Program-made: the position numbers and the translations under genes
In this document: in pieces, positions 25,831 to 35,035 of the stretch
Position numbering within the stretch: the first letter of the stretch is position 1
Layout of the letters: the number at the start of each line of letters is the position of its first letter
Source: an uncultured Flavobacteriales bacterium
GTDB lineage: Bacteria; Bacteroidota; Bacteroidia; Flavobacteriales; Weeksellaceae
Reading direction: 5' to 3'
NCBI GenBank assembly: GCA_937876095.1
Contig: CALFIE010000063.1
Span: forward strand, 1-64,000
Length of the DNA: 64,000 nt
Notes under the pieces: generated by a model
Database searches by the model: none
Told to the model about the DNA's origin: nothing
What the model saw: the letters and a program-made list of their open reading frames with translations, nothing else

Positions 25831-25902
25831 TAGCCTATAAAGGAATCGAACCTCTGTTGCAAGAAAGAAAATCTTGAGTCCTTACCACTAGACGAATAGG
25901 CC
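25831..25902 (-). tRNA. tRNA-Glu (UUC), second and divergent copy
   Basis: A 72-base cloverleaf: acceptor GGCCTAT/ATAGGCT, D-arm GTCTAGTGGTAAGGAC, anticodon stem CAAGA/TCTTG, loop TTTTCTT giving UUC, T-arm AGAGG-TTCGATT-CCTTT with one G-U pair, discriminator A. It differs from the first tRNA-Glu in all stems, and position 37 is a pyrimidine (T, plus-strand base 25866), which is very unusual. Confidence 0.88.
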
Positions 25903-25917
25903 TATTTTCTGTGATGG

Positions 25918-25948
25918 CAAAAATACTGATTATTCTTAGATGTTACAA
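25918..25948 (-). promoter_or_regulatory. Probable promoter of the second tRNA-Glu
   Basis: Minus-strand TATTTTTG (25918-25925) with TTG (25946-25948) 20 bases upstream, ending 16 bases before the tRNA 5' end. Its presence suggests the divergent tRNA is expressed. Confidence 0.6.
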
Positions 25949-25953
25949 TCATA

Positions 25954-27240
25954 TTACTTGAAAACTTTTTGAATGGTAGTGTTTTTTATTCCTTTTTCCT
26001 CAAGCGATTTTTGCAATTTTATTGCATCTTCTAGTGTTTTTTCATTACCATAGGTGTAATAGAACATTCCATTTTCTTTATTTCTTTCCACTCCATCCAG
26101 TGATTTCAAAATTACAGAATCCGAGCTCAATTTTTCATTAGAAACAGCTACTTCAATTGTATAATATCCTGTTGTTAATACCTGATTTGGCATAAATCCT
26201 ACTGCATAAGCATTTTTGAAACCTGCTTCTCTAGCTGTTTTTATATTATTTTCTTTTATAGAAGCATAATTGGTAACACTATAATAATATTTATATAGTC
26301 CATTATCTTTGATTACCAATACATATTTCAGACCTTTCAGCGCGGGATCATCTACATTATATTTGGTAGGATTGCTCATCAGAAATATCCTGAAATCATT
26401 TTTCAGTGGTTGTTCTGCAGGTTTTTCCGGTTCTGGTTTTTTGGCCATAAATTTCTTGTCTACCGCTTTTCTGTAACTAATGATAGCATTAAAAATACTC
26501 TCTGCAATTTCATTTTGTCCTTTTTCAGATGCTAAATAATGGCTTTCTTCTGGGTGATTGATAAAACCAGTTTCTATAAGTACAGAAGGCATTGCATTCA
26601 GTCTTAGTACGTGGAGATTTTTTTGTAAAACTCCTCTGGAAAATCGACTGTCTTTTTTCACGAAATTATCTTCTACAAATCCACCCATAAGCAAACTTGC
26701 TTCTAAATATTTACTCTGCTGAATTTTCAGAGCAATGAGTGATTCTGGTGAAGTTGGGTCATAAGAAGCAAATTTTTGTTTATCTTTTTCATCTAGAAAA
26801 ATCACATCATTCTCTCGTTTTGCTACTTCTAGATTTGCTTTGTTTTGATCGGGACCTTGCACATAAGTTTCAGTACCATAAGCAGTTGGTCTTTGTGATG
26901 AGTTACAATGTACCGATACAAATAAATCTGCTTTGCTTCTATTTGCAAGATCTGTTCGTTCTGATAAAGAAGGAAAAACATCTTCTTTTCTGGTGTAGAT
27001 AACTTTGAAATTTTTATTTTTCTCTAGTAAAGCGCCTAATTTCAGCACAACAGACAGTGTAACATCTTTCTCATTGATTTTTCCTATGTCATCATAAGTG
27101 CGATTTGCACCATAATCAGAACCACCGTGTCCTGCATCTAGTACAATAGTAAACGTCTTTTGAGCGTTTAGAATAGTGAAAAGCATTAAAAAAAATAAAA
27201 AAAAATATTTTTTAGAACAAAATCTTCTGGTAATCATCAC
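25954..27240 (-). CDS. N-acetylmuramoyl-L-alanine amidase (Amidase_3) with C-terminal SPOR-like part
   Basis: A 428-residue exported cell-wall hydrolase. A signal segment (FFLFFLMLFTILNAQ) is followed by the zinc amidase domain (about residues 30-255). H38 in VLDAGHGG, the HCNSS block and the catalytic glutamate in SVLIETGFINHPE are all visible. The last 140 residues, with the FKNAYAVGFMPNQVL and YTYGNEKTLEDAIK blocks, look like a SPOR-type peptidoglycan-binding domain. It cleaves the amide bond between muramic acid and the stem peptide, probably at division. Divergent from lptD with 24 bases between, a common arrangement in Flavobacteriia. Confidence 0.93.
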   Translation of the reverse strand: MMITRRFCSKKYFFLFFLMLFTILNAQKTFTIVLDAGHGGSDYGANRTYDDIGKINEKDVTLSVVLKLGALLEKNKNFKVIYTRKEDVFPSLSERTDLANRSKADLFVSVHCNSSQRPTAYGTETYVQGPDQNKANLEVAKRENDVIFLDEKDKQKFASYDPTSPESLIALKIQQSKYLEASLLMGGFVEDNFVKKDSRFSRGVLQKNLHVLRLNAMPSVLIETGFINHPEESHYLASEKGQNEIAESIFNAIISYRKAVDKKFMAKKPEPEKPAEQPLKNDFRIFLMSNPTKYNVDDPALKGLKYVLVIKDNGLYKYYYSVTNYASIKENNIKTAREAGFKNAYAVGFMPNQVLTTGYYTIEVAVSNEKLSSDSVILKSLDGVERNKENGMFYYTYGNEKTLEDAIKLQKSLEEKGIKNTTIQKVFK

Positions 27241-27264
27241 GAATTTTTAAAAATTATATTAATT

Positions 27265-29880
27265 TTGAGCCCAACTTTCATAAACACTACTTTGCATAAA
27301 ACTGGCATCAAAAATATACTACAAATTTTAATTATCCTAATTTTTAACAATATTTTAGCACAATCTAAGGTGCAGAATACAGCTAAAAATGAGTTGGATA
27401 AGGATTCTATCCGCAAATCTGACACTATAATCCTGAAAAAGGAATCGCTGGAAGATGTTGTGAGATCCAAAGCAGAATCAGAACGGTTTGATCCACCAAA
27501 AAAAATGACCTTTCTGAACAAAAATGCTCAAGTAAAATACCAAGATATGCAGATAGATGCAGACTACATAAGTATAGATTGGGATCGAAACCTTATTTAT
27601 GCAAGAGGTGAATTGGATTCTCTTGGAAAAGTTATAAAACCAGCAACTGCTACACAAGGTGGAAAAAAATACGAATACAACGAGTTCAACTACAACTACA
27701 AAACCAAACAAGCCATAGCTTACAACGCACGAACTGAGGAAAGCGAAGGCGTAATCGTAGCACAAAAAACAAAAAAATACAATGATTCTGTATTTTTTAT
27801 GAGAAAAGGTTTGTACACCACCGATGAATATTTCTTGAAGAAAAAAGACAGTGTCGCAGATTATTATTTGCTTGCTCCCAACATCAAACTCATAAAAGGG
27901 AAAAACAAATCGCAGGTAATTTCAGGGCCAATTCAAATGTACATAGAGAAAATTCCTACTCCACTTATTCTGCCATTTGCAATTTTACCTTTTGCAGATA
28001 AGCGATCTGCAGGAATCCTAATTCCAAGTTTTGGGGAAAGACAAGATGTTGGATTTTTCTTAAATGGTTTGGGATATTACCAACCAATTGGTGAACATTT
28101 TGATCTGAAAATTTTGACTGATCTCTACACCAAAGGAAGTTGGAATGTACGACCTGAAGTCAACTACCGAAAAAATTATAAATATTCAGGGAGTTTTTCT
28201 GCAGATATAGGTTCTACAGTGCGCGGAATTAAGGGTTTAGACAATTATTCTAAATCAGGAACCTACCGTATTTCTTGGCGACATCAGCAAGATACCAAAG
28301 CCAATCCGTTCCTCACATTTTCGGCTTCAGTTGACATGGTTAGTACCAAATTCTATAATAATACCATAAATAATAATTACATTTTCAACCAAAATGTACT
28401 GAATACACAACAGAATTCAACCATAAATATTACAAAAAGATTTCTCACACTACCAATCACCATTTCGGGAAATGCATCGTATTCCCAAAATTTTTCAACA
28501 GGATTGAGTGATTTGCGATTACCACAAATGACGGTTTCTATGAATCAGTTTTATCTTTTCAAACCAAAATCAGGAATCAGAGAAGGTTTGCTAGAGAATA
28601 TCACCATCAATACTGGTCTTAATCTCAGCAATTATGTTTCTACACAACAAAGCGAGTTGTTTACTTCTACTATGTGGAACAAAATGCAAACCGGACTTAA
28701 AAATAATATTTCTATAGGTACCAATACCACGATTGCAAAATATTTCACCTTCTCTCTAAATGCAAATATAGACAACGCACTCACTACCAAATATTTAGTA
28801 AAAAATTACAATCCAATTTCTAACGCTACCGAAAGTAATTATAACAAAAAATTAGCGGGCTATTCATCATTTTCTACCTCTGCAAGTTTGCAAACTACTT
28901 TATATGGGATGATGAAATTCAAAAAAGACGCAACCATTTCTGCAATTCGACATATGATGACACCAAGTGTAAGTTTCACGTATGCTCCTGATTTTAGCAG
29001 CCCAGGTTTTGGATATTATAGAAATTATTATAATGAGAGAGGTGAACTTACTCCCTATTCTATTTTCGAAGGCGGAATCATAGGTTCACCAAATTCTGGA
29101 TTGGTACAATCCATTGGATTCAATATTAGTAACAATGTAGAAATGAAGGTGAAATCCAAAAAAGATTCTACCGGAATCCAAAAAGTGAAAATTTTTGAAA
29201 ACCTCAGTATAAGTAGTGGTTACAATTTCGCTGCAAAAAACTACAAATGGTCGGTATTTTCGGTGAATGCACAAACTTCTTTCTTTGAAAATAAACTCAA
29301 TGTGAACTCCGCTTTTACTATAGAACCATACCAAATTTTATTTCCTACTGATGAAGATTATGGTGTAAGAACCGAAAATTTCGGACATTTTTCGGTGCAA
29401 GGTTTCAATTTGCAAATGTCGTATCCGCTTTCTGATGCTATTTTTGGAGAGAAAAAAGATTTGAGCAAAAAATATCCAGAAAAAGGCGAAATCCGAAATG
29501 AAAATTATTATTTTGATGAGGATCATTACGCACGATTTTCGCAACCGTGGTCTCTGAATGTGAACGCCAGTTATTCGTATAGCAGAAATCTCACAAAGTT
29601 CGGCACCAAAGTCGCATCAATAGGTATAGATGGTAATTTAAAACTGACGCCTTTTTGGAACATCAATGGTAGTACCAATTATGATATGATCACCAAAAAA
29701 TTAGCGTACACCAGATTAGGTTTTGCACGTGACCAAAGAAGTTTCACCATCAATTTCAATTGGGTACCTTTTGGACAATACAAAGTATATGATTTTTTCA
29801 TCGGGATCAAAGCCAATATTTTGAAAGATGCGGTGAAATATAACGACCGAAGTTTCACCCAACCAAATGCTCCTTTTTAA
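27265..29880 (+). CDS. lptD: Putative LPS-assembly outer membrane protein LptD
   Basis: An 871-residue beta-barrel protein. An N-terminal signal (ILQILIILIFNNILAQS) precedes a periplasmic OstA-like beta-taco (about residues 75-240: VKYQDMQIDADYISIDWDRN, ARGELDS), then a 26-strand-type barrel rich in aromatic and N/S/T residues ending near the C-terminus. It inserts lipopolysaccharide into the outer leaflet. The start is TTG; no ATG gives a complete signal peptide. The amidase-lptD-ridA order is typical for the group. Confidence 0.9.
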   Translation: MSPTFINTTLHKTGIKNILQILIILIFNNILAQSKVQNTAKNELDKDSIRKSDTIILKKESLEDVVRSKAESERFDPPKKMTFLNKNAQVKYQDMQIDADYISIDWDRNLIYARGELDSLGKVIKPATATQGGKKYEYNEFNYNYKTKQAIAYNARTEESEGVIVAQKTKKYNDSVFFMRKGLYTTDEYFLKKKDSVADYYLLAPNIKLIKGKNKSQVISGPIQMYIEKIPTPLILPFAILPFADKRSAGILIPSFGERQDVGFFLNGLGYYQPIGEHFDLKILTDLYTKGSWNVRPEVNYRKNYKYSGSFSADIGSTVRGIKGLDNYSKSGTYRISWRHQQDTKANPFLTFSASVDMVSTKFYNNTINNNYIFNQNVLNTQQNSTINITKRFLTLPITISGNASYSQNFSTGLSDLRLPQMTVSMNQFYLFKPKSGIREGLLENITINTGLNLSNYVSTQQSELFTSTMWNKMQTGLKNNISIGTNTTIAKYFTFSLNANIDNALTTKYLVKNYNPISNATESNYNKKLAGYSSFSTSASLQTTLYGMMKFKKDATISAIRHMMTPSVSFTYAPDFSSPGFGYYRNYYNERGELTPYSIFEGGIIGSPNSGLVQSIGFNISNNVEMKVKSKKDSTGIQKVKIFENLSISSGYNFAAKNYKWSVFSVNAQTSFFENKLNVNSAFTIEPYQILFPTDEDYGVRTENFGHFSVQGFNLQMSYPLSDAIFGEKKDLSKKYPEKGEIRNENYYFDEDHYARFSQPWSLNVNASYSYSRNLTKFGTKVASIGIDGNLKLTPFWNINGSTNYDMITKKLAYTRLGFARDQRSFTINFNWVPFGQYKVYDFFIGIKANILKDAVKYNDRSFTQPNAPF

Positions 29881-30033
29881 TTATAATTAATGATAATTCT
29901 TTATCAAGATGACAGCAATACTTTGTCAATTTGAACCAGTCGAAACTCCAAAAAAAACAAAAAATTGCATTTCCAATTTTTTAATATTAAGTTTATTTGA
30001 ATTTATTGTTCCAATTATTTAAACTAAAAATTT

Positions 30034-30041
30034 ATATTTGC
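30034..30041 (+). promoter_or_regulatory. -7 element upstream of ridA
   Basis: TATATTTG fits TAnnTTTG 50 bases before the ridA start. The nearest TTG is 24 bases upstream, longer than usual. The preceding 150 bases contain nothing else I can identify. Confidence 0.45.
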
Positions 30042-30090
30042 CGATTAATTATGGAGTGAATATCAATCCGCCATTTTAAAAACAAATTCT

Positions 30091-30471
30091 ATGAAGACAA
30101 TCATCTCTACACCAAATGCTCCTGCTGCAATTGGACCTTATGCACAAGCGAATTTAGCAAACGGAATCCTCTATATTTCTGGTCAAATTCCGGTAGATCC
30201 TAGTACAGGGAAATTGGTAGAAGGTATAGAAAAAGAAACACACCAAGTCATGAAAAATTTGCAAGCCATTTTGCAACACACTGGTCTGAGTTTCAAAAAT
30301 GTGGTAAAAGCGACTATTTTCCTAAAAAATATGGATGATTTTGCGGTAATGAACGATATCTATGCATCTTATCTTGATCCGGAGTTTTTCCCAGCAAGAG
30401 AAACCGTGCAAGTATCGTGTTTGCCAAAAAATGTTTCGGTAGAAATTTCTATGATTGCACATTTGGATTAA
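30091..30471 (+). CDS. ridA: RidA family enamine/imine deaminase
   Basis: A 126-residue RidA protein. IGPYAQANLANGILYISGQIP and the C-terminal FFPARETVQVSCLPKNVSVEI contain the catalytic arginine and the conserved cysteine. It hydrolyses reactive 2-aminoacrylate produced by PLP enzymes. It shares a stop/start overlap (TAATG) with the next gene, so they form an operon downstream of lptD. Confidence 0.96.
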   Translation: MKTIISTPNAPAAIGPYAQANLANGILYISGQIPVDPSTGKLVEGIEKETHQVMKNLQAILQHTGLSFKNVVKATIFLKNMDDFAVMNDIYASYLDPEFFPARETVQVSCLPKNVSVEISMIAHLD

Positions 30472-30917
30472 TGAATTTCCTGAGAAATACCATAGCAGTT
30501 TTGGTAGGTCTTGCAGTGGCCGCAGTTATTATTACACTGGGAATAAGACTGAGTTTGGGCTGGAATTCTTACCAAGAATTTTCACCATTTGCACATTGGC
30601 GAAAATTACTCATTGCTATGCAAAATAAACCTTGGTTTTATGTCGCATTGCTTTTTTCATCGGGAATCGGAGCAACAATTGGTGGTGTAGTTACTGCAAT
30701 TTTGGTGAAATACGCCAAAGTAGCTTACGCGATTTTAATTGGGTTCATTTTACTGTTCTTAGCAATGTTAGACATCATTATATTCCCGTATCATCCTACG
30801 TTTTACAAAATCACTATTTTTTTGATCTTCTTCCCATTTTCATGGATTGGTGGTAAAATTGTAGAGGTACTCTACGACCGCCGAAAAAAAAGAAAAAAAG
30901 AAAAAAAATTGAAATAA
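30471..30917 (+). CDS. Hypothetical four-helix membrane protein
   Basis: A 148-residue integral membrane protein with four segments: about residues 5-25, 55-80, 85-105 and 110-130. The end is very basic (RRKKRKKEKKLK). The start is placed at the ATG overlapping the ridA stop; the frame is open further upstream within ridA. No known family recognised, though similar small membrane proteins follow ridA in related genomes. Confidence 0.75.
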   Translation: MNFLRNTIAVLVGLAVAAVIITLGIRLSLGWNSYQEFSPFAHWRKLLIAMQNKPWFYVALLFSSGIGATIGGVVTAILVKYAKVAYAILIGFILLFLAMLDIIIFPYHPTFYKITIFLIFFPFSWIGGKIVEVLYDRRKKRKKEKKLK

Positions 30918-30955
30918 AAAAACAAACGCATCTGTAAAAGATGCGTTTGTTTTTT
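30915..30955. terminator. Bidirectional terminator
   Basis: ACAAACGCATCT pairs with AGATGCGTTTGT, with A- and T-runs at the ends. It serves the ridA operon and the oppositely oriented HtrA gene. Confidence 0.9.
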
Positions 30956-30974
30956 TATGAATATTTAATTGAAT

Positions 30975-32510
30975 CTAAGGCATATCAAAACCTCTACTGG
31001 TAATTCTACCATTGTCATCTAAATATTTTATAGAGACAGTTCCTTTGTAACCATTCAGAATTTTCTCTACATCTTTTTGAGAATTCACTGGTTTTCCGTT
31101 GACTTCAAAGATGATGTTTCCTTCAGAAACGTTGATTTTGGCTAATTCACCACCATCAATTACATTTTGTGCAACCACTCCGTTTTCAATTCCGTAATAG
31201 GTTTTTACTTTCTGATCAATCGGTTGGAAATCAGCACCCAGTTTTTCAGATACCGATAAATCTGCTTTGCTTCTTGCAGAAGTACCACCTTTTTGGTCTT
31301 TCAAAATCACATTTACGGTGTTTTCTTTGCCATTTCTAAGGTAAGTTACCACCACTTTATCACCTGGTCTTTTGCTACCAACTGCAGCAGACAGATCGGC
31401 AAAACTATTGATATCGTGATTATCTACTTTGGTGATGATGTCACCTTTTTTCAGACCGGCATCTTCTGCTCCAGAATTGTCAGAAATATCTTTTACGTAA
31501 ACTCCTGTTCCAGATTTTATATTGGTAGAAAACTCTTGGTTGTAGGCTGCAACTTGATTATCATTAGATAAATCCACAATTCCTATTCCTAAATAACCTC
31601 TCTGTACGAGACCAAATTTTTTGATATCTTCTACTACTTTTCTTGCCAAATTAGATGGTACTGCAAAACCATATCCTTCGTAATAACCAGTTTTAGATGA
31701 AATTGCAGAATTTATTCCCACCAAATCACCATTGGTATTTACGAGTGCACCACCAGAATTTCCTGGATTGATTGCAGCATCTGTCTGCAGAAAACTTTCG
31801 ATAGGATTTTTTGCATTTTGACTGAGCAAATCTATACTTCTACTTTTTGCAGAAATAATTCCTGCAGTTACTGTAGAATTCAAACCAAGTGGATTTCCTA
31901 CTGCCAAAACCCATTGTCCGACTTCTACTGCATCTGAATTGGCAAAATTTAGGAATGGCAATCCTTTTTCTTCAATCTTTAATAAAGCAATATCTGTAGT
32001 TGGATCGGTACCTACTAAATTGGCGATATAAGATTTCTTGTTACTTAGGACTACTTCTAATTTTTTGGCACCTGCAACCACGTGATTGTTAGAAATGATG
32101 TAACCATCTGGAGAAATAATTACACCAGAACCCATTCCTGCAGGCATTTCTTTGGGAGTTTGTTGTTTTTGCTGTTTTTGTTGATTTCCGAACGGATTTC
32201 CAAAAAATTGATCAAAAAAATCTTGATCCATCATTGGATTTTGTTTTCTATCCTGATAATTTTTGATAGAAACTACCGCAGGAACAGTCATTTTGGCAGC
32301 CTTCACAAAATCTTCTCCTACTCCTGCTGTATTCAGCCCTGCAAATTTGGCATCTTTGTTAGACGTATGGAAATAGGAATAATCTTGATTGTTTGCATCA
32401 TTATTAAAATAATGAATTGCGCCAAATGTAGTAGCGCCCGAAATTACCCCGACAAAAGCCAATGGTAATAGTTTTTTGAAATTGTACTTCATTGTATGTT
32501 CTTTTTTCAT
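30975..32510 (-). CDS. HtrA/DegP-like serine protease with two PDZ domains
   Basis: A 511-residue periplasmic protease-chaperone. A signal segment (LLPLAFVGVISGATTFGA) precedes the trypsin domain with triad H143 (SNNHVVAG), D173 (TTDIALLKI) and S252 (NPGNSGGAL), then PDZ1 (about residues 300-400) and PDZ2 (about 410-505). It degrades or refolds misfolded envelope proteins. A Q-rich insertion (QQKQQKQQTPKEMP) precedes the trypsin core, as in other DegQ-type LA loops. A second possible start lies six codons in (MKYNFKK), which looks more like a signal peptide start. A -7 element TAATTTTG on the minus strand lies at 32535-32542. Confidence 0.95.
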   Translation of the reverse strand: MKKEHTMKYNFKKLLPLAFVGVISGATTFGAIHYFNNDANNQDYSYFHTSNKDAKFAGLNTAGVGEDFVKAAKMTVPAVVSIKNYQDRKQNPMMDQDFFDQFFGNPFGNQQKQQKQQTPKEMPAGMGSGVIISPDGYIISNNHVVAGAKKLEVVLSNKKSYIANLVGTDPTTDIALLKIEEKGLPFLNFANSDAVEVGQWVLAVGNPLGLNSTVTAGIISAKSRSIDLLSQNAKNPIESFLQTDAAINPGNSGGALVNTNGDLVGINSAISSKTGYYEGYGFAVPSNLARKVVEDIKKFGLVQRGYLGIGIVDLSNDNQVAAYNQEFSTNIKSGTGVYVKDISDNSGAEDAGLKKGDIITKVDNHDINSFADLSAAVGSKRPGDKVVVTYLRNGKENTVNVILKDQKGGTSARSKADLSVSEKLGADFQPIDQKVKTYYGIENGVVAQNVIDGGELAKINVSEGNIIFEVNGKPVNSQKDVEKILNGYKGTVSIKYLDDNGRITSRGFDMP

Positions 32511-32534
32511 ATTGATTTGATAACAAATTTAATG

Positions 32535-32542
32535 CAAAATTA
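32535..32542 (-). promoter_or_regulatory. -7 element upstream of the HtrA gene
   Basis: TAATTTTG on the minus strand, 25 bases before the upstream start codon. No TTG lies at the expected distance. Confidence 0.4.
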
Positions 32543-32713
32543 GTATCACCATAATTGAAGGTGTTACACTTTTAACAATCTTTAACCAATTTTAAAAAAT
32601 TTTAAAAAATTTGAGTGACTCAAAAGGAAATTTTGTCACAACAGAGGTTAAGAATTACAAATTCTGTTAAGGAAACAGACGTTTTTATTACCATTTTAAT
32701 TAAAGAAATCATT

Positions 32714-33697
32714 TTATTTTACCATTCTGTGTACCAAATTTTCGATGATGATTTCTGTTTCATCTGGATAATCTACAGAAATGGGCAACTCAGAATCTAC
32801 CCAATCTCTTAATTTTTCGGAAAATTCTTGTGCATTCCAGATAACCGGAATTCCCATTTTATCTAATGCCAATGCATTGCACTGCTGCTCAAACTGATGA
32901 TTCATAGGAACCGACAGTACTTTTTTGCCTAAAAATAGTGCTTCAGCAGGACCTTCGAAACCACCACCTGTTAACAAACCTGCACCAGAAGCTAAAGATT
33001 GGTTGAATTTTTGGTTTTCTACTGGGAATATTTGTGCATGATCTGTTTCATAAGCAATTTTCGAATGTTTAGAGAAAATTTGCCAACGCGAATTGGGAAT
33101 TTTCTGGGTTTGTTCCAAAATAAATTCGTCGCTGTACGCAGGAAGATACACCGTGAAATGTCCAAAATTTTGAACAATGGTGTTCCTAATTTCTTTTCTG
33201 ATGATGGGAGTATGTATAAAATCATCGTACTTCTGGAAATGAAATGCAATGTGATTTTTGGTAGGTGCATAATATTTCATAATGAGCTTACCATATTGGT
33301 GTCCTTCAATTTGTGGGGTTTTTGGCGATAAATACGCAGATTGATGACTGAGCGAAATACTGTCTTTCTTTGCCAATTTACAAGCCCACGCTGCAACTGG
33401 TTCAAAATCATTGATGATGAGATCATACTGATTTACGGGCAATTTTTTGACATCCTTCATCAATTCAGCAAAATTTGCTTTTCTGATGCTACTTTTGAAA
33501 TCAATTCCACCTTTGGTTCCAAAATCAAAACCAAATCCTTTGAATTGGTATTTCACCTCATCTTGCAATGCTACTTCTGCTTGTGTACCACTGATTAATA
33601 GGTCTAATTCACCGTGTTTCTTCAAATAGGGAATGATTTCTCTGGCTCTACTGATGTGTCCGTTTCCGGTGCCTTGAATGGCATACAAAATCTTCAT
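32714..33697 (-). CDS. Glycosyltransferase family protein (MJ1255-like)
   Basis: A 327-residue GT-B-type protein with no signal. MKILYAIQGTGNGHISRAREI is the donor-site N-terminal loop, DLIINDFEPVAAW ends the first Rossmann half, and GGGFEGPAEALFLGKKVLSVP is the nucleotide-sugar site of the second half. It is similar to MJ1255/VC2487-type proteins, whose substrates are unknown. It stands alone; cell-surface polysaccharide or lipid glycosylation is inferred from family. Confidence 0.85.
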   Translation of the reverse strand: MKILYAIQGTGNGHISRAREIIPYLKKHGELDLLISGTQAEVALQDEVKYQFKGFGFDFGTKGGIDFKSSIRKANFAELMKDVKKLPVNQYDLIINDFEPVAAWACKLAKKDSISLSHQSAYLSPKTPQIEGHQYGKLIMKYYAPTKNHIAFHFQKYDDFIHTPIIRKEIRNTIVQNFGHFTVYLPAYSDEFILEQTQKIPNSRWQIFSKHSKIAYETDHAQIFPVENQKFNQSLASGAGLLTGGGFEGPAEALFLGKKVLSVPMNHQFEQQCNALALDKMGIPVIWNAQEFSEKLRDWVDSELPISVDYPDETEIIIENLVHRMVK

Positions 33698-33798
33698 AAA
33701 TACGAAGTTATCATTATTTTTTTTAATTTTAAAAAATGCTGTTTTAACTTTACTTTAATTTTTTGAAAAACGCTTCTAACTTCATCATTTTTTTAACA

Positions 33799-33825
33799 TA
33801 AAAAAGAGCAGTATAACTGCTCTTT
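33799..33825 (-). terminator. Terminator after the low-complexity secreted protein
   Basis: AAAGAGCAGT pairs with ACTGCTCTTT around a 3-base loop; a T-run follows on the minus strand. Confidence 0.85.
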
Positions 33826-33853
33826 CCACATTATCAACTTTTATAAAAATAAA

Positions 33854-34819
33854 CTAATTTCTTGTAAAATTGGTTCTAAAACCATCATTTCTTTGTCCGC
33901 CAGAATTTTGACTTCTAGGTTCTGCAGTTCTGCTTCCACCTCCATCATTGCTTCTGAAACCTCCATTGTTGCTAGGTGCACTCGTGTTACCTTGACTTGG
34001 TCTCGGATTTTGGAAAACACCACCATCATTTCTTGGTGAAGCATCTCTTGTTCCGCTATTGTTAGTTCCGCTTCTGAAACCACCTTCATTTCTTGGGGTT
34101 GAAGTATCATTTCCTCTAAAACCACCATTTTTGTTAGGATTGTGGTAACCACCTCCGTTGTTTCCGGAATTTCCTCTGTAATTATCTTTGAAACCATTTG
34201 GATTGTGAGGATTTCTTGGCTGATTCCAACCATAATGATTGCCATTGTCACGGTGATATTTCACACGATCTAATCTGTATAAATTGATATTAACATTTCG
34301 ATATCTTGGCATTACATAATATCTTCTTTGGTAATGATCTCTTCTATAATTTTGGAAATACACAATAGGATCGTAACCTCTGTAATAATTATTTTGGAAA
34401 ACCAAATAGACATTTACTCCCAAAATTTGCCTCAAAGCATAAAATCTATCGTAATACCATCTGTCTGGATTGTGTCTGTAATATACATTCCAAGAAGCGA
34501 AGTTGCCATACATATTATTCAACATCATAATTTGCTCAACTTGCCATCTGTTTAGTCGGTAACTTCTGAAAAAATTATTCCAATCTACCGTTACTATACT
34601 GTTTCTGTAATCGTTATAATAACTTTGGTAGTAGTTGTCACCGTAATAATCATCAGGATAATCATAGTAATAATCATCTGGAAAATACGTTTGATCATCA
34701 TTGTTATTATAAGAGTTGGTGCTATTTCCCCATCCATTATTAGGATAAGAGTCAGGATATTGTTGTGCAAAAGAGCAAGTTACTGCTAACATGGTAATTC
34801 CTAAAAATATTTTTTTCAT
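33854..34819 (-). CDS. Secreted low-complexity protein (Y/N/D-rich then G/N/R/S-rich)
   Basis: A 321-residue secreted protein. The start is set at MKKIFLGITMLAVTCSFAQQ, a clear signal peptide. Residues 25-80 are very rich in D, Y and N (YYYDYPDDYYGDNYYQSYYN). A central folded-looking part of about 100 residues (VDWNNFFRSYRLNRWQVEQI, YDRFYALRQILGVNVYLVF) follows. The last 120 residues are disordered, with about five NGGFR/GGFRS-like repeats. This composition is prion-like, unusual for a secreted protein; a role in surface condensates, biofilm or matrix is speculative. Confidence 0.85.
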   Translation of the reverse strand: MKKIFLGITMLAVTCSFAQQYPDSYPNNGWGNSTNSYNNNDDQTYFPDDYYYDYPDDYYGDNYYQSYYNDYRNSIVTVDWNNFFRSYRLNRWQVEQIMMLNNMYGNFASWNVYYRHNPDRWYYDRFYALRQILGVNVYLVFQNNYYRGYDPIVYFQNYRRDHYQRRYYVMPRYRNVNINLYRLDRVKYHRDNGNHYGWNQPRNPHNPNGFKDNYRGNSGNNGGGYHNPNKNGGFRGNDTSTPRNEGGFRSGTNNSGTRDASPRNDGGVFQNPRPSQGNTSAPSNNGGFRSNDGGGSRTAEPRSQNSGGQRNDGFRTNFTRN

Positions 34820-34919
34820 TTTGTTTAATTTTAAAGTATTGTTTCTATTTACTTTTAGCAAGTGTGCTAAACGAAAACATTGTTTTCTATTTTGCTTCTT
34901 CTGTTTGTTGGATGGTTAT

Positions 34920-34960
34920 AAAAAAGAGAAGTTAAAGGAAAACCGATAACTTCTCTTTAA
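34920..34960 (-). terminator. Terminator after malQ
   Basis: AAAGAGAAGTTA pairs with TAACTTCTCTTT; a short T-run follows on the minus strand. Confidence 0.8.
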
Positions 34961-35035
34961 AATTATGTAATCTACTGATTACCAATAGTTAATTTTTAAT
35001 AAATTTACTAAAAGCTATTTCAATTTCATTAAATT

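Noticed and set aside
33841..34251. Long alternative minus-strand frame (about 136 codons) over the secreted low-complexity gene
   Set aside because: It is the other-frame shadow of the G/N/R-rich repeats; the residue pattern is monotonous (M, I, V, E) and the secreted protein frame has a signal peptide and a proper start.
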